Shown: positions 9,404 to 20,866 of the stretch, piece by piece
How positions within the stretch are numbered: the first letter of the stretch is position 1
Layout: each line of letters opens with the position of its first letter
Origin: Bacillus sp. A301a_S52
Lineage (GTDB): Bacteria; Bacillota; Bacilli; Bacillales; Salisediminibacteriaceae
Length of the DNA stretch: 64,000 nucleotides
NCBI GenBank assembly: GCA_024701455.1
Contig: JABXYP010000001.1
Location: 624,001-688,000, forward strand
Direction of reading: 5' to 3'
The notes under the pieces: generated by a model
What the model saw: only the letters and a program-made list of their open reading frames with translations
Databases searched by the model: none
Told to the model about the DNA's origin: nothing
Made by a program: the position numbers and the translations under genes

Positions 9404-10255
9404 TCAAATAACAAGTTGTATTTTATTGTTGAAAGGATCAGTGACGACAAAAACATCTCCTTCGTGATTAACGATCCTTTCCTGACTTCGTAATCTGTCT
9501 ACCGCCTTAATGCGGCGAACTTCATTAGGATAAAAAACGGCGAAGCTTTTAATGCCAACACTGTTTTCTGGGGCTGACGGTGCGTTTTTACTCGCCCATG
9601 TATTTAATCCCATATGGTGGTGATAATCACCACTAGAAATAAACAACGCTTGTTCACCAAATTGTGAGACGATATTAAATCCAAGTCCAGCGCAATAAAA
9701 ATGCTCCGCTTGTTTTAAATCAGCAACTTGCAAATGAAGGTGACCGAGCACTGTTTGAGAGGGCATGCCTGACCACGGAAGGTGTTTTCCAGCGTCTAGT
9801 ACAGTCTCTGCATTAAGCGGATCAGTTGCCATCGTTACACGATCGTTTTGCCAAATCCACTCTTCAGATGGGCGATCGCGATATACTTCAACCCCATTAC
9901 CATCAGGATCAGCTAAATAGATGGCTTCACTTACAAGGTGGTCGGATGCCCCTTGTAAAGGATAGTTATGGTCGAGCATATGTTTAAGGAAGCTCCCTAG
10001 ATCAGCTCTTGATGGAAGTAGAAGAGCAACATGGTAAAGCCCGGTCGTGCGAGGTGGACGCGGTACATAATCACCAGCTTGCTCTATCGTTAAAAACGGT
10101 GCTTTTTTGTCACATGTAAAGGAAACTGTTGTGACAGTCTCACTGAAAATAGATAATCCAAGAATGTCTCGATAAAATGACATAGAAGTAGCTAAATCCC
10201 TTACTTTTAAATGAACATGACTGATAAATGTGGCTGGTGCTTCGTGAAAGGGCAT
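9404..10255 (-). CDS. catE: VOC-family extradiol dioxygenase, CatE-like
   Basis: About 283 residues with two vicinal-oxygen-chelate modules (about 8-125 and 165-280). Features shared with Bacillus CatE (catechol 2,3-dioxygenase) include HVHLKVRDLATSMSFYRDIL, TGLYHVALLLPSR, YLADPDGNGVEVYRDRP, a second HLHLQVADLKQAEHFYCAGL and DYHHHMGLNTWAS. These place the His/His/Glu metal site in the second module. I use the ATG at 10255 because AAGGAGGA lies about 7 bases before it; another ATG two codons upstream is too close to that site. Its terminator region is shared with the facing metH. The real substrate (catechol or a quinone) is inferred. Confidence 0.8.
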   Translation of the reverse strand: MPFHEAPATFISHVHLKVRDLATSMSFYRDILGLSIFSETVTTVSFTCDKKAPFLTIEQAGDYVPRPPRTTGLYHVALLLPSRADLGSFLKHMLDHNYPLQGASDHLVSEAIYLADPDGNGVEVYRDRPSEEWIWQNDRVTMATDPLNAETVLDAGKHLPWSGMPSQTVLGHLHLQVADLKQAEHFYCAGLGFNIVSQFGEQALFISSGDYHHHMGLNTWASKNAPSAPENSVGIKSFAVFYPNEVRRIKAVDRLRSQERIVNHEGDVFVVTDPFNNKIQLVI

Positions 10256-10491
10256 AGCCATTCCTCCTTGTAACTTTATTTTTGTAAGTAATTAAATAAA
10301 TCATAGCGTTAATTAATAAAAGAATCAAATTTAAGCGACTATTTAAGATAACTATCGACATAGGCGGAGAAGATCTATGATCAAGGCATACCTTAGGATA
10401 TGATGGGATGCATGAGTAGATGATAGAGCTTGGTTTTAAGTAAAAAGAGTGTAAAAGCATGTCGAGATATGTAGAGAAATAAACTTATTCG

Positions 10492-10520
10492 TTGACAAGC
10501 GTGTAAAATCATGATAATTT
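10492..10520 (+). promoter_or_regulatory. Promoter of the licT-bglP-bglH operon
   Basis: TTGACA at 10492-10497 with TAATTT at 10515-10520 (17-base spacer; GATAAT two bases earlier is an alternative). It lies just upstream of the first LicT target. The preceding stretch 10262-10491 shows no gene. Confidence 0.6.
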
Positions 10521-10528
10521 ATGATTAG

Positions 10529-10542
10529 ATTAATCGCTTACA
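10529..10542 (-). promoter_or_regulatory. Candidate catabolite-responsive element (cre)
   Basis: On the minus strand TGTAAGCGATTAAT resembles the CcpA consensus TGWAARCGYTWNCW with two mismatches. It lies at the expected transcription start of the operon, a position suited to CcpA repression. A weaker cre-like GGAAAGCGTTTATT is at 11648-11661, before bglP. Confidence 0.45.
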
Positions 10543-10554
10543 ATCTCAAATTGA

Positions 10555-10637
10555 GGATTGTTACTGTTCGGCAGGCAAAACCTGAGTTTGATAAAGTGAC
10601 CTAACGGGCTAACTTTATTAAATTTAGGTTTTTTTTG
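10555..10637 (+). promoter_or_regulatory. LicT antiterminator target (RAT) and overlapping terminator, first copy
   Basis: GGATTGTTACTG, then GGCAGGCAAAACC (10555-10582) is a classic ribonucleic antiterminator sequence. Its 3' end overlaps the 5' arm of a terminator (AACCTGAGTTTGATAAAGT with ACTTTATTAAATTTAGGTT, T run to 10637). LicT binding to the RAT blocks the terminator when beta-glucosides are imported. Confidence 0.93.
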
Positions 10638-10683
10638 TTTATCTATGTAATCCATATATTGGAATGTTGAGGGGGTGGTGAAA

Positions 10684-11547
10684 GTGGACATAAAAAAAGT
10701 ACTTAATAACAATGTCGTGCTTACAGAGGGAGAAAATGAACAAGAACTCGTTGTCATGGGAAGAGGACTGGCTTTTCAGAAAAAAGTAGGAGATGAGATC
10801 GAGCAGAAAAAAATCGAGAAAACCTTCGTACTAGAAAATCAAGCTGTTTCTGACAAACTAGCAGAACTATTAAATGATGTGTCTGAGACATATTTACAGC
10901 TGTCCGATAAAATTATTACGTATGCCAAATCACAGCTGCCAAATAGATTAGATGATTATATATATGTGGCGCTAACTGATCACCTCAGCTTTGCTATTAG
11001 TAGACATAAGCAAGGTATGCAGTTGAAAAATCCATTACTGTGGGAAATTCGTAAGTTTTATAAAAAAGAATATGAAATAGCGCGTCATGCATTAGATATT
11101 ATTCAAGAAGATACGGGCTATGTATTAGAAGAAGATGAAGCCGGTTCTATTGCCCTTCACCTCCTCAATAGTCAGATATCTGGTGAAGGGCTGGAATCAA
11201 TGGTCCACGTCACGAAGATGGTGAACGATATATTAAATATTGTAAAATACCACTTCGGTATGGAGCTGGATGAAAGCGCCATTAGTTATGAACGATTTTT
11301 AACCCACTTACGTTTTTTTGCTTTTCGGCTTGTGAAAAATGAAACAGGATCTGAGCATCCAGATGACTTTTTATATGAACAAGTGAAAAGAAAATATAAG
11401 GAACCTTTTCATTGTAGTGAAAAAATTACTAAGTATGTTGAGAAAACACATGGTAGACAAATATCAAAAGATGAATTGGTATACCTTACTTTGCATATAT
11501 ACAGGGTTACACAAAGGCATCAATGGCATACAAAGAAGACCGACTGA
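10684..11547 (+). CDS. licT: Transcriptional antiterminator of the BglG/LicT family
   Basis: About 287 residues: an N-terminal RNA-binding CAT domain (MDIKKVLNNNVVLT), then two PTS regulation domains (about 65-170 and 175-280) whose histidines in DHLSFAISRH and THLRFFAFR are the usual phosphorylation sites. The frame is open from GTG at 10675, but GTG at 10684 is preferred: it gives the family N terminus and leaves GAGGGGG (10669-10675) at normal spacing. RAT/terminator elements on both sides indicate it controls its own gene and bglP-bglH. PTS phosphorylation, through BglP and HPr, would report substrate and glucose status. Confidence 0.95.
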   Translation: MDIKKVLNNNVVLTEGENEQELVVMGRGLAFQKKVGDEIEQKKIEKTFVLENQAVSDKLAELLNDVSETYLQLSDKIITYAKSQLPNRLDDYIYVALTDHLSFAISRHKQGMQLKNPLLWEIRKFYKKEYEIARHALDIIQEDTGYVLEEDEAGSIALHLLNSQISGEGLESMVHVTKMVNDILNIVKYHFGMELDESAISYERFLTHLRFFAFRLVKNETGSEHPDDFLYEQVKRKYKEPFHCSEKITKYVEKTHGRQISKDELVYLTLHIYRVTQRHQWHTKKTD

Positions 11548-11548
11548 A

Positions 11549-11640
11549 GGATTGTTACTGATTGTGCAGGCAAAACCTAAGTTACGGCCGTCTCGAGCAG
11601 CATCTTTGCTCGTATTAGCGGCGTAATTTAGGTTTTTTGT
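11549..11640 (+). promoter_or_regulatory. LicT antiterminator target and terminator, second copy
   Basis: GGATTGTTACTG followed by GTGCAGGCAAAACC (11549-11577) begins at the licT stop codon. Its end overlaps a terminator (AACCTAAGTTACGGCCG with CGGCGTAATTTAGGTT, T run to 11639). It gives a second control point before bglP. Confidence 0.93.
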
Positions 11641-11786
11641 TTTTGAAGGAAAGCGTTTATTAGAGCTGGAGGTGAGGTATTAGAACAAATTTATAGGTTT
11701 AAGTGTCATTGCACCTGTTCTCAAGGGGAAGTCAGTGAAATGGATAGGTTACATAAGCTGTGAAAGTGTGTGACGATGTGAATTAA

Positions 11787-13679
<1,893 letters not shown>

Positions 13680-13791
13680 CAGGTAGTCTATACCTTGTTG
13701 TGACGTCTCTATTGTAAGAACTAAAGCCAAGCTATTTCGTGTACAGACATGTGGTGGATGAGAAGATAAAAACAACTATTATAAATGATGA

Positions 13792-15270
<1,479 letters not shown>

Positions 15271-15274
15271 GATT

Positions 15275-15306
15275 AAAGAGCCTTGGAAACAGTTCCAAGG
15301 CTCTTT
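15275..15306 (+). terminator. Terminator after bglH
   Basis: AAAGAGCCTTGGAA pairs perfectly with TTCCAAGGCTCTTT. The T run is short and the hairpin is symmetric, so it may also act on minus-strand transcripts from hmoA. Confidence 0.65.
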
Positions 15307-15370
15307 AGACTAATAAAGTGTATGACAGAAGATAAAAATAGCAAGCAAAGATTTTCTTTAACCGACCTGC

Positions 15371-15700
15371 TTATGTGGCAGGGGATGCTTTCTCCTTCAC
15401 AGCTTTTACATCATATGTTTGATGAGAGGAACTAATAATATGTTCAGGTTTTGCTTTCCCACGGCTTTGGCGATGCATATTTAAATGTGGCTCACTCTTT
15501 TCCCATTGTTTCCATGCCTCTTCAGACTCCCAGCGAATCATAATAACCACTTCATCGGGACCTTTACGCGTTTCTTTGACTAACACACTTAAATCCACAA
15601 AGCCTTCAGCTTCTTCAACGACTCCTGGACTTGCGAATTGATCAACTACTTTTTGGGCAGAGCCATGCGTTACATGGATGTTTTTCATTTCAATAAACAT
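15371..15700 (-). CDS. hmoA: Haem-degrading monooxygenase, HmoA-like
   Basis: A 109-residue antibiotic-biosynthesis-monooxygenase (ABM) fold protein close to Bacillus HmoA: MFIEMKNIHV, EGFVDLSVL, and MIRWESEEAWKQWEKSEPH are typical. HmoA opens haem to release iron. An upstream GTG start is possible, but ATG at 15700 has GGAGTGA at good spacing and gives the family N terminus. A Fur-like box lies 47 bases upstream, fitting induction by iron starvation. It is a single gene facing bglH. Confidence 0.87.
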   Translation of the reverse strand: MFIEMKNIHVTHGSAQKVVDQFASPGVVEEAEGFVDLSVLVKETRKGPDEVVIMIRWESEEAWKQWEKSEPHLNMHRQSRGKAKPEHIISSSHQTYDVKAVKEKASPAT

Positions 15701-15746
15701 ATATATCACTCCATAAAAGGGATTTGCTCTCTATTTTAATTGAGAA

Positions 15747-15761
15747 AGAGAATCATTGTCA
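15747..15761 (-). promoter_or_regulatory. Fur-like box upstream of hmoA
   Basis: AGAGAATCATTGTCA matches the 7-1-7 consensus TGATAATNATTATCA at 11 of 14 defined positions. It lies in the expected promoter region of hmoA. Confidence 0.6.
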
Positions 15762-15950
15762 ATTAAACACTCTTAAATTTCTAATAATCTAGAGGCCCAA
15801 TAGACGTTGCTGCTTCGGGTTAAGGAAGTTTAAATAGTGTTTACGTGATATAACTAAATGCTCGATATACACGGGGAGCTAAATGAAAACGAATTGAGTA
15901 AAAAGGATAATTCTTTTGCTACAAAAATGGACAAATGATAGAGGTGAGCG

Positions 15951-15980
15951 GTGACAGGTACCCTTTTAACGTGATAAAAT
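15951..15980 (+). promoter_or_regulatory. Candidate ppaC promoter
   Basis: GTGACA at 15951-15956 and TAAAAT at 15975-15980, 18 bases apart, about 45 bases before the ppaC start. Confidence 0.4.
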
Positions 15981-16023
15981 AAATCGTATTGATGAACTGA
16001 CAGAGTAAAAGGAGTGACAGGGT

Positions 16024-16956
16024 ATGAGCACAGATAAAGTACTAGTTTTCGGACATCAAAATCCTGATACGGATACGATTTGTTCTGCGTTAGTTTACGC
16101 GGACTTGAAGCAACAATTGGGAATGAATGTTGAAGCTGTTAGACTTGGAGAAGTTGGTGCTGAGACGCAATATGCACTTGATGAATTTGGCGTAGACGCC
16201 CCACGCTACGTGAAAGAAGTGGCGAACGAAGTAGATAAAGTTATCCTTGTAGATCATAATGAACGCCAACAAAGTGTCGAGGACTTGGACAAAGTGCAGG
16301 TAATGGAAGTGATTGATCATCACCGTATTGCTAATTTTGAAACGGAAAGTCCTCTATACTACCGAGCGGAGCCTGTTGGGTGTACAGCAACCATCCTTAA
16401 TAAGTTATATAAAGAACATGACATTTCTGTCAAAAAAGAGATGGCAGGTTTAATGGTATCGGCGATCATCTCAGATTCCCTTTTATTTAAATCTCCGACG
16501 TGTACAAAGGAAGATATAGAGGCTGCTAATGAATTGGCCAAAATAGCCGATGTGGATTTAGAGGCTTACGGCTTAGAAATGCTAAAAGCAGGGGCCGACA
16601 TGAGCGATAAAACAGTTGATCAACTACTGAATATGGATGCTAAAGAGTTTACAATGGGAAGTCATAACGTGCAGATCGCCCAAGTTAATGTGGTAGATAC
16701 GAATGATGTTCTAGACCGTATTAACGAGGTGAAAGCAGAGATGGAGGCAGTTCTTGCTAAGAAAGGCCTAAGCCTATTTTTACTAGCGGTCACAGATATT
16801 TTAACGAATGACTCTCTCGCTATAGTGGTTGGTGAACAAACTAAAGCAGTGGAAAGTGCGTTCGATGTGACGCTCAACGATGGTCAAGCAACACTTAAAG
16901 GTGTGGTGTCACGCAAAAAACAAATCGTACCACAATTAACAAACGCCCTTTCTTAA
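16024..16956 (+). CDS. ppaC: Manganese-dependent inorganic pyrophosphatase
   Basis: A 310-residue family II pyrophosphatase of the DHH superfamily, which hydrolyses pyrophosphate to drive biosynthesis. Metal-binding motifs are clear: FGHQNPDTD near residue 10, DHNE near 77 and DHH near 98; [10 protein letters not shown] near the C terminus binds substrate. AAAGGAGTG precedes the ATG. Length is normal and it is flanked by its own promoter and terminator. Confidence 0.97.
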   Translation: MSTDKVLVFGHQNPDTDTICSALVYADLKQQLGMNVEAVRLGEVGAETQYALDEFGVDAPRYVKEVANEVDKVILVDHNERQQSVEDLDKVQVMEVIDHHRIANFETESPLYYRAEPVGCTATILNKLYKEHDISVKKEMAGLMVSAIISDSLLFKSPTCTKEDIEAANELAKIADVDLEAYGLEMLKAGADMSDKTVDQLLNMDAKEFTMGSHNVQIAQVNVVDTNDVLDRINEVKAEMEAVLAKKGLSLFLLAVTDILTNDSLAIVVGEQTKAVESAFDVTLNDGQATLKGVVSRKKQIVPQLTNALS

Positions 16957-16967
16957 TTGTAACGAAC

Positions 16968-16999
16968 GGCTTGGAGAGCTTTTTCTCTAAGCTTTTTTA
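16968..16999 (+). terminator. Terminator after ppaC
   Basis: GGCTTGGAGA pairs imperfectly with TCTCTAAGCT, followed by a T run. Confidence 0.65.
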
Positions 17000-17056
17000 G
17001 ATCATGTAAAGAAAGTAACGGTTAATTAAAAATGAGTATATAAGGCGTGATGTTTC

Positions 17057-17935
17057 ATGAACAAGCTTTCATTTTTACTCGTTCTACTCGGGGCGATCCT
17101 TTGGGGCACAACGGGAACCGCACAACATTTCGCTCCCGATGAGGCTCACCCTGTAGCAGTGGGGACGATGCGTTTGGCAGTGGGGGGCACTGTTCTATTT
17201 ATGATCGGTCTCATGACTAAAAAAGTGGCCGCAATTGAATGGCCGGTAAAAGCTATTTTACTTGCTGCATGTGCCATGGCTGCGTATCAGCCGTTATTTT
17301 TTTCTGCCGTGGCAACAACTGGTGTCGCCATCGGAACCGTTGTTGCGATTGGAAGCGCTCCTCTACTTACGGGTCTCATCGAGTGGGTTGTTCACCGAAG
17401 GCGCCCTATAAGACAGTGGTGGATTGCGACTAGTCTATCTATTCTTGGTTGTATATTACTATTTGCTACCCAAGGCACTATTGAGCTTGACCCTATGGGA
17501 TTTATCCTAGCATTAGGAGCTGGACTCGCTTTCTCAACGTATACGCTTGTCAATAAGGATATCGTCAAAAAAGTTGCCCCTGAGATGGCGGTAGCAGTTG
17601 TTTTTACAATAGCGGCAATTATCCTTTCACCTCTGCTATTCGTGTTTGATGTGAGCTGGGTGACAGAGCTAAACGGTTTACTTGTTGTCCTCCAACTAGG
17701 TATAGTAGCCACAGCCATTGCGTACCTTCTTTTTGTCAAAGGGCTGATGGGTATACCAGCTTCGACGGCTGTCACGTTATCGCTGGCAGAGCCACTAACA
17801 GCTGCCCTGCTTGGCGTTGCCATCGTGGGAGAAGTCTTAACCTTCTGGTCATTAGTAGGAGTATTTCTTATTTTTGCCGGACTTGCAGTGTTAATCTATA
17901 CACCTAAAAAAGCTGTCCTAAAGCGTAGCGCTTAG
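17057..17935 (+). CDS. EamA/DMT-family membrane exporter
   Basis: A 292-residue, about ten-helix drug/metabolite transporter with two EamA repeats (about 8-140 and 150-285). GAILWGTTGTAQHFAP at the N terminus is typical. Members export amino acids or other metabolites; the substrate here is unknown. The ribosome-binding site is weak (AAGGCGTGATG). The last codons overlap a hairpin (17909-17944) that is a terminator for the facing minus-strand transporter genes, so the two converging units share this region. Confidence 0.83.
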   Translation: MNKLSFLLVLLGAILWGTTGTAQHFAPDEAHPVAVGTMRLAVGGTVLFMIGLMTKKVAAIEWPVKAILLAACAMAAYQPLFFSAVATTGVAIGTVVAIGSAPLLTGLIEWVVHRRRPIRQWWIATSLSILGCILLFATQGTIELDPMGFILALGAGLAFSTYTLVNKDIVKKVAPEMAVAVVFTIAAIILSPLLFVFDVSWVTELNGLLVVLQLGIVATAIAYLLFVKGLMGIPASTAVTLSLAEPLTAALLGVAIVGEVLTFWSLVGVFLIFAGLAVLIYTPKKAVLKRSA

Positions 17936-17944
17936 GACAGCTGT
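17904..17944 (-). terminator. Terminator of the minus-strand amino acid transporter unit
   Basis: AGCTGTCCTAA pairs with TTAGGACAGCT. On the minus strand the hairpin is followed by TTTTTTAGG; on the plus strand there is no T run. The hairpin overlaps the end of the EamA gene. Confidence 0.8.
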
Positions 17945-17957
17945 AAGGGGATATAGG

Positions 17958-18051
17958 TGCTGAAAAAGTCGGGGGTATTGCTGAAAAAATTCATGCTGTT
18001 GCTGAAAAATGGGGAGGTATTGCTGAAAAGAGCGAGGCTGTTGCTGAAAAA
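17958..18051 (-). repeat. Array of five TTTTCAGCA units with exact 21-bp period
   Basis: On the plus strand TGCTGAAAA starts at 17958, 17979, 18000, 18021 and 18042, exactly 21 bp apart. On the minus strand each unit reads TTTTCAGCA, and the spacers alternate between ACAGC... and TACC... . The array lies between the stop codon of the minus-strand permease (18072) and its terminator, so it is in the 3' untranslated part of that transcript. A second array of the same type is at 38006-38118. Confidence 0.9.
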
Positions 18052-18071
18052 TGATAAGTTACTGCTTAATT

Positions 18072-18758
18072 CATTTAAATCTCCCCATATTTTTTATAAC
18101 GGTTTTCCAAATAGTTCTGTAGAATGGTCATAACGGAGCAGATCCCCCAATAGATTAATGCGACGAGAATGTACATCGTCATATAATCCATTTCTCGTCC
18201 ACCGACTATACGCGCTTGTTGAAAAATCTCTGGTACAGTAATCATAGCGGCCAATGATGATGCTTTAATTAAATCAAGTAAAACATTCGTCAGCGGCGGA
18301 ATGGCAATGCGTGTTGCCTGTGGTAATACAATTAACTGTAACATGGGCCAAAACGAAAAACCGAGGGATTTAGCTGATTCCCATTGTCCTTTTGGGACAG
18401 CACCAATGGCAGAACGGTTAATTTCAGCCATATAAGCAGCGCTATTTAAACTGAATCCAATAATCGCTGCGGTGACAGCATTGAACTCTACCCCGATAAA
18501 AGGAAACCCAAAATAAAGAATGAACAAAATTACAAGAATGGGTACACCACGCATAAAGGAGATGTACAAACGGGAGGGCCATTGCAGCCATATAAGGGAC
18601 GACATGCGCCCGAGTGCTAGGAACAGGCTGATCACAATGCCGATAAGCATACTGCTTAACGAAATAAGCATGGTATATCCTATGCCTTCCATTATAAAGA
18701 GAAAGCTATCGGTTGCTAGTTCGACGTTAAAGATGTACTCCCATTGAATGTCACGCAT
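18072..18758 (-). CDS. Polar amino acid ABC transporter permease
   Basis: A 227-residue membrane permease of the His/Glu/Gln/Arg type (HisM/GlnP family). The EAA-like loop is visible in LNSAAYMAEINRSAIGAVPKGQWESAKSLGF (spanning about 112-142), and several hydrophobic segments surround it. AGGGGAAG lies before the ATG at 18758. It starts 12 bases after the end of the binding-protein gene, so the two are co-transcribed. No ATPase gene is adjacent; the partner must be encoded elsewhere. Confidence 0.9.
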
Positions 18759-18770
18759 GTGTCTTCCCCT

Positions 18771-19646
18771 TTATTGTTCCACTTCAAAGTCAATATCCGG
18801 CTCTTGAGAAACATCTTGTCCCCCGAAGAATTGCTCAGAAAGCTCAGTAATCGTACCGTCTTCCATCATGTCGACAAGGACGTTATTAATGTTTTCTTGT
18901 AGCTCAACGTTGTCTTTTTTCATAATCATTGCTTGATTATTAGGATAGTAAAATAAGTCCGGATGGATCACAACGTCAATGTCGGGTAACGCTTCAATAG
19001 CAAGTGACTGTAAATAGTAATCATTCATTACGACATCAAGACGACCGTTTTCAATATCTTTTAAATACGTATCATTTGTCACATTATCATACGTGACCCC
19101 TTCAGCCCCATACTCTTCAGCAAGCTGCATATAAATAGTAGTAGCTGCGCCTCCGTGTCGCTTTCCTTCCAGATCTTCTAATGATTCAATGCCAGAGTGA
19201 TCATCAGGACGCACTATCATAGCCCCGTATGAGAATTTATAAGGATCTGTAAACAAGAAGTCTTCCTCTCGACGCTCGTTAATATCAATATCATTCACGG
19301 CTAAATCTACTTGGCCGCTATTAATAGAAGTGAGCATGCCATCAAAACCCATTTCGGTAAATTCCACGTCTAAATCGAGTCGATCGGCAACTTCTCTTAC
19401 AATTTCTACTTCAAACCCAGTTAAGTCATTATCTTCATCAGAATGATAAGAGGTAGGATATAGTGTACCTGATGTGGCCACTGTAATAACGCCGCTTTCT
19501 TCGATCTCATCCCAAGCTGTTGGCGTGCTCTCCTCGTTTTGCTCATTCTGATTATTTTCTCCTCCACCGCATGCGGAAAGGATAAGTGTCATGGATAAAC
19601 CACCTAGTAACAATGACTGCTTTTTATTTTTGAAAAAATAATTCAT
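18771..19646 (-). CDS. Amino acid ABC transporter substrate-binding lipoprotein
   Basis: A 291-residue family 3 extracellular binding protein. The signal peptide ends in the lipobox LSAC (cysteine about 26), so it is membrane-anchored outside the cell. Family features include DLTGFEVEIVREVADRL, GFDGMLTSINSGQVDLAVND and a second lobe around YDNVTNDTYLKDIENGRLD. AAGGAGGA precedes the ATG. First gene of a two-gene unit with the permease. The ligand is probably a polar amino acid or cystine; it cannot be fixed here. Confidence 0.9.
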   Translation of the reverse strand: MNYFFKNKKQSLLLGGLSMTLILSACGGGENNQNEQNEESTPTAWDEIEESGVITVATSGTLYPTSYHSDEDNDLTGFEVEIVREVADRLDLDVEFTEMGFDGMLTSINSGQVDLAVNDIDINERREEDFLFTDPYKFSYGAMIVRPDDHSGIESLEDLEGKRHGGAATTIYMQLAEEYGAEGVTYDNVTNDTYLKDIENGRLDVVMNDYYLQSLAIEALPDIDVVIHPDLFYYPNNQAMIMKKDNVELQENINNVLVDMMEDGTITELSEQFFGGQDVSQEPDIDFEVEQ

Positions 19647-19781
19647 GATGTCCTCCTTAAAATAATGAAATCTTTAGTCCAGTAAAAACATAGCATGGAA
19701 CTAGGGATTAAGCAATTACATTGCTTATCAATTTAAAAGTTAAAATCTCCCGTTAACAGCAGTAAATCTCATTTTAAAATG

Positions 19782-19966
19782 ATCCTGAATCCGTGATAGT
19801 AAGTGTTGATATGCCATCCATCTACTCGCTTTCCGCGGGAGGCTGAGGCCGTGCCCGTGGAAAGCGTCCACCAGTAACGGATTCGAGTATTCACTCTACA
19901 AAGTTAAATCATAAGGTTTTGAGGTTTGATACAAAAGAGCAAATTATGTCATCACGGATTCAGGAT
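19782..19966. mobile_element. MITE-like element, 185 bp with 16-bp terminal inverted repeats
   Basis: ATCCTGAATCCGTGAT (19782-19797) is exactly inverted at 19951-19966. Inside is a hairpin of CTTTCCGCGGG and CCCGTGGAAAGCG. There is no coding potential. It lies between the amino acid transporter unit and the tetR-RND unit, in a gap of 600 bases otherwise empty apart from the promoter region of tetR, which I cannot place exactly. Confidence 0.75.
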
Positions 19967-20245
19967 GATTATAAATACATATAGGGATAAGTTAGTGTGA
20001 AAGAAAAATCAGGCGTAAAAAGGCCATCATTAAAGCTTGTTAAGGGGCGTGTTACGGACAAGATAGACGGCACGGTTGCAATTTGGTACATTTAAATACG
20101 AATATGAGGTTTATCGTTAAGAAAGACTGGGTAAATAAACGGAGTCAGTGACCTTATTCATACAAATAAGCAGGTACCCTTTATTATAAGTGAAATCAAG
20201 AAGTTGGCGATGGCCATCCATCTGTGTAAAAAGGAGCTTAACAGT

Positions 20246-20803
20246 ATGAGCCGGCAAAAAACTATAGATCAAACGCAATTATTTTACGAAACGGAACAAT
20301 TAATTTTAAAAGCAGGCTATACAGGCTTTCATTTTAAAGCTCTCGCAGAACGGCTTGGTGTGGCTAGAAGTACGATTTATAATTATTATCCGAGAAAAGA
20401 AGAGCTCATTACGGCTTATATGCTTCACCTTATCGAAGAAGCAGTAAGAAAAATGGATGACGCTATAAAATCGGAGGAGCCTCTTAAAACACTTCTACGT
20501 ATTTGGGTGAAGTATGCTAATATGCATCAGATGCTGCAAATTATGCCCTATATTGATCAGAAAGCGACGCCAAAGGTTGAAGAGAACACAAAAAAAATGT
20601 ATGCGTTATTTCGAGAAATGAAAAAAAAGATTTCTGATGTATTGTATAAAGGCCAACAGGAAGGCAAGATTAGATCAGATATTCAAATGCCGACACTTGT
20701 CGGTTTAATGATGGCAACGGTCCAAATCCCCGTGCATCACACTGAACTTGAAGAGTGGGTCAATGAGGTGCATGATCTTCTGCTAAATGGCTTCACTACT
20801 TAA
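20246..20803 (+). CDS. TetR-family transcriptional regulator
   Basis: A 185-residue regulator with the N-terminal helix-turn-helix FHFKALAERLGVARSTIYNYYPRKEEL. I start at ATG 20246, which has AAGGAG at 20231-20236; the open frame begins 14 codons earlier without a good site. It lies 63 bases upstream of a large RND pump gene, so it most likely controls that pump. A perfect inverted repeat in the spacer (20820-20839) is a candidate operator. The inducer is unknown. Confidence 0.9.
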   Translation: MSRQKTIDQTQLFYETEQLILKAGYTGFHFKALAERLGVARSTIYNYYPRKEELITAYMLHLIEEAVRKMDDAIKSEEPLKTLLRIWVKYANMHQMLQIMPYIDQKATPKVEENTKKMYALFREMKKKISDVLYKGQQEGKIRSDIQMPTLVGLMMATVQIPVHHTELEEWVNEVHDLLLNGFTT

Positions 20804-20819
20804 TGATTTTTTTACTGTT

Positions 20820-20839
20820 AAATGACACTTCTGTCATTT
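20820..20839. promoter_or_regulatory. Perfect inverted repeat before the RND pump gene
   Basis: AAATGACA, CTTC, TGTCATTT: 8-bp arms and a 4-bp spacer, 28 bases before the pump's ATG. It could bind the TetR protein or a response regulator. A similar TGACA-N4-TGTCA site precedes uppP (35243-35262). Confidence 0.55.
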
Positions 20840-20866
20840 TGAAATTTTATCACTTGGAGGGTTCTA

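Noticed and set aside
17958..18118. The first 21-bp array as a coding tandem repeat (7-residue period) or CRISPR
   Set aside because: No open frame with a start spans it, and units are too short with 10-12-base spacers for a CRISPR array; no cas genes are present.
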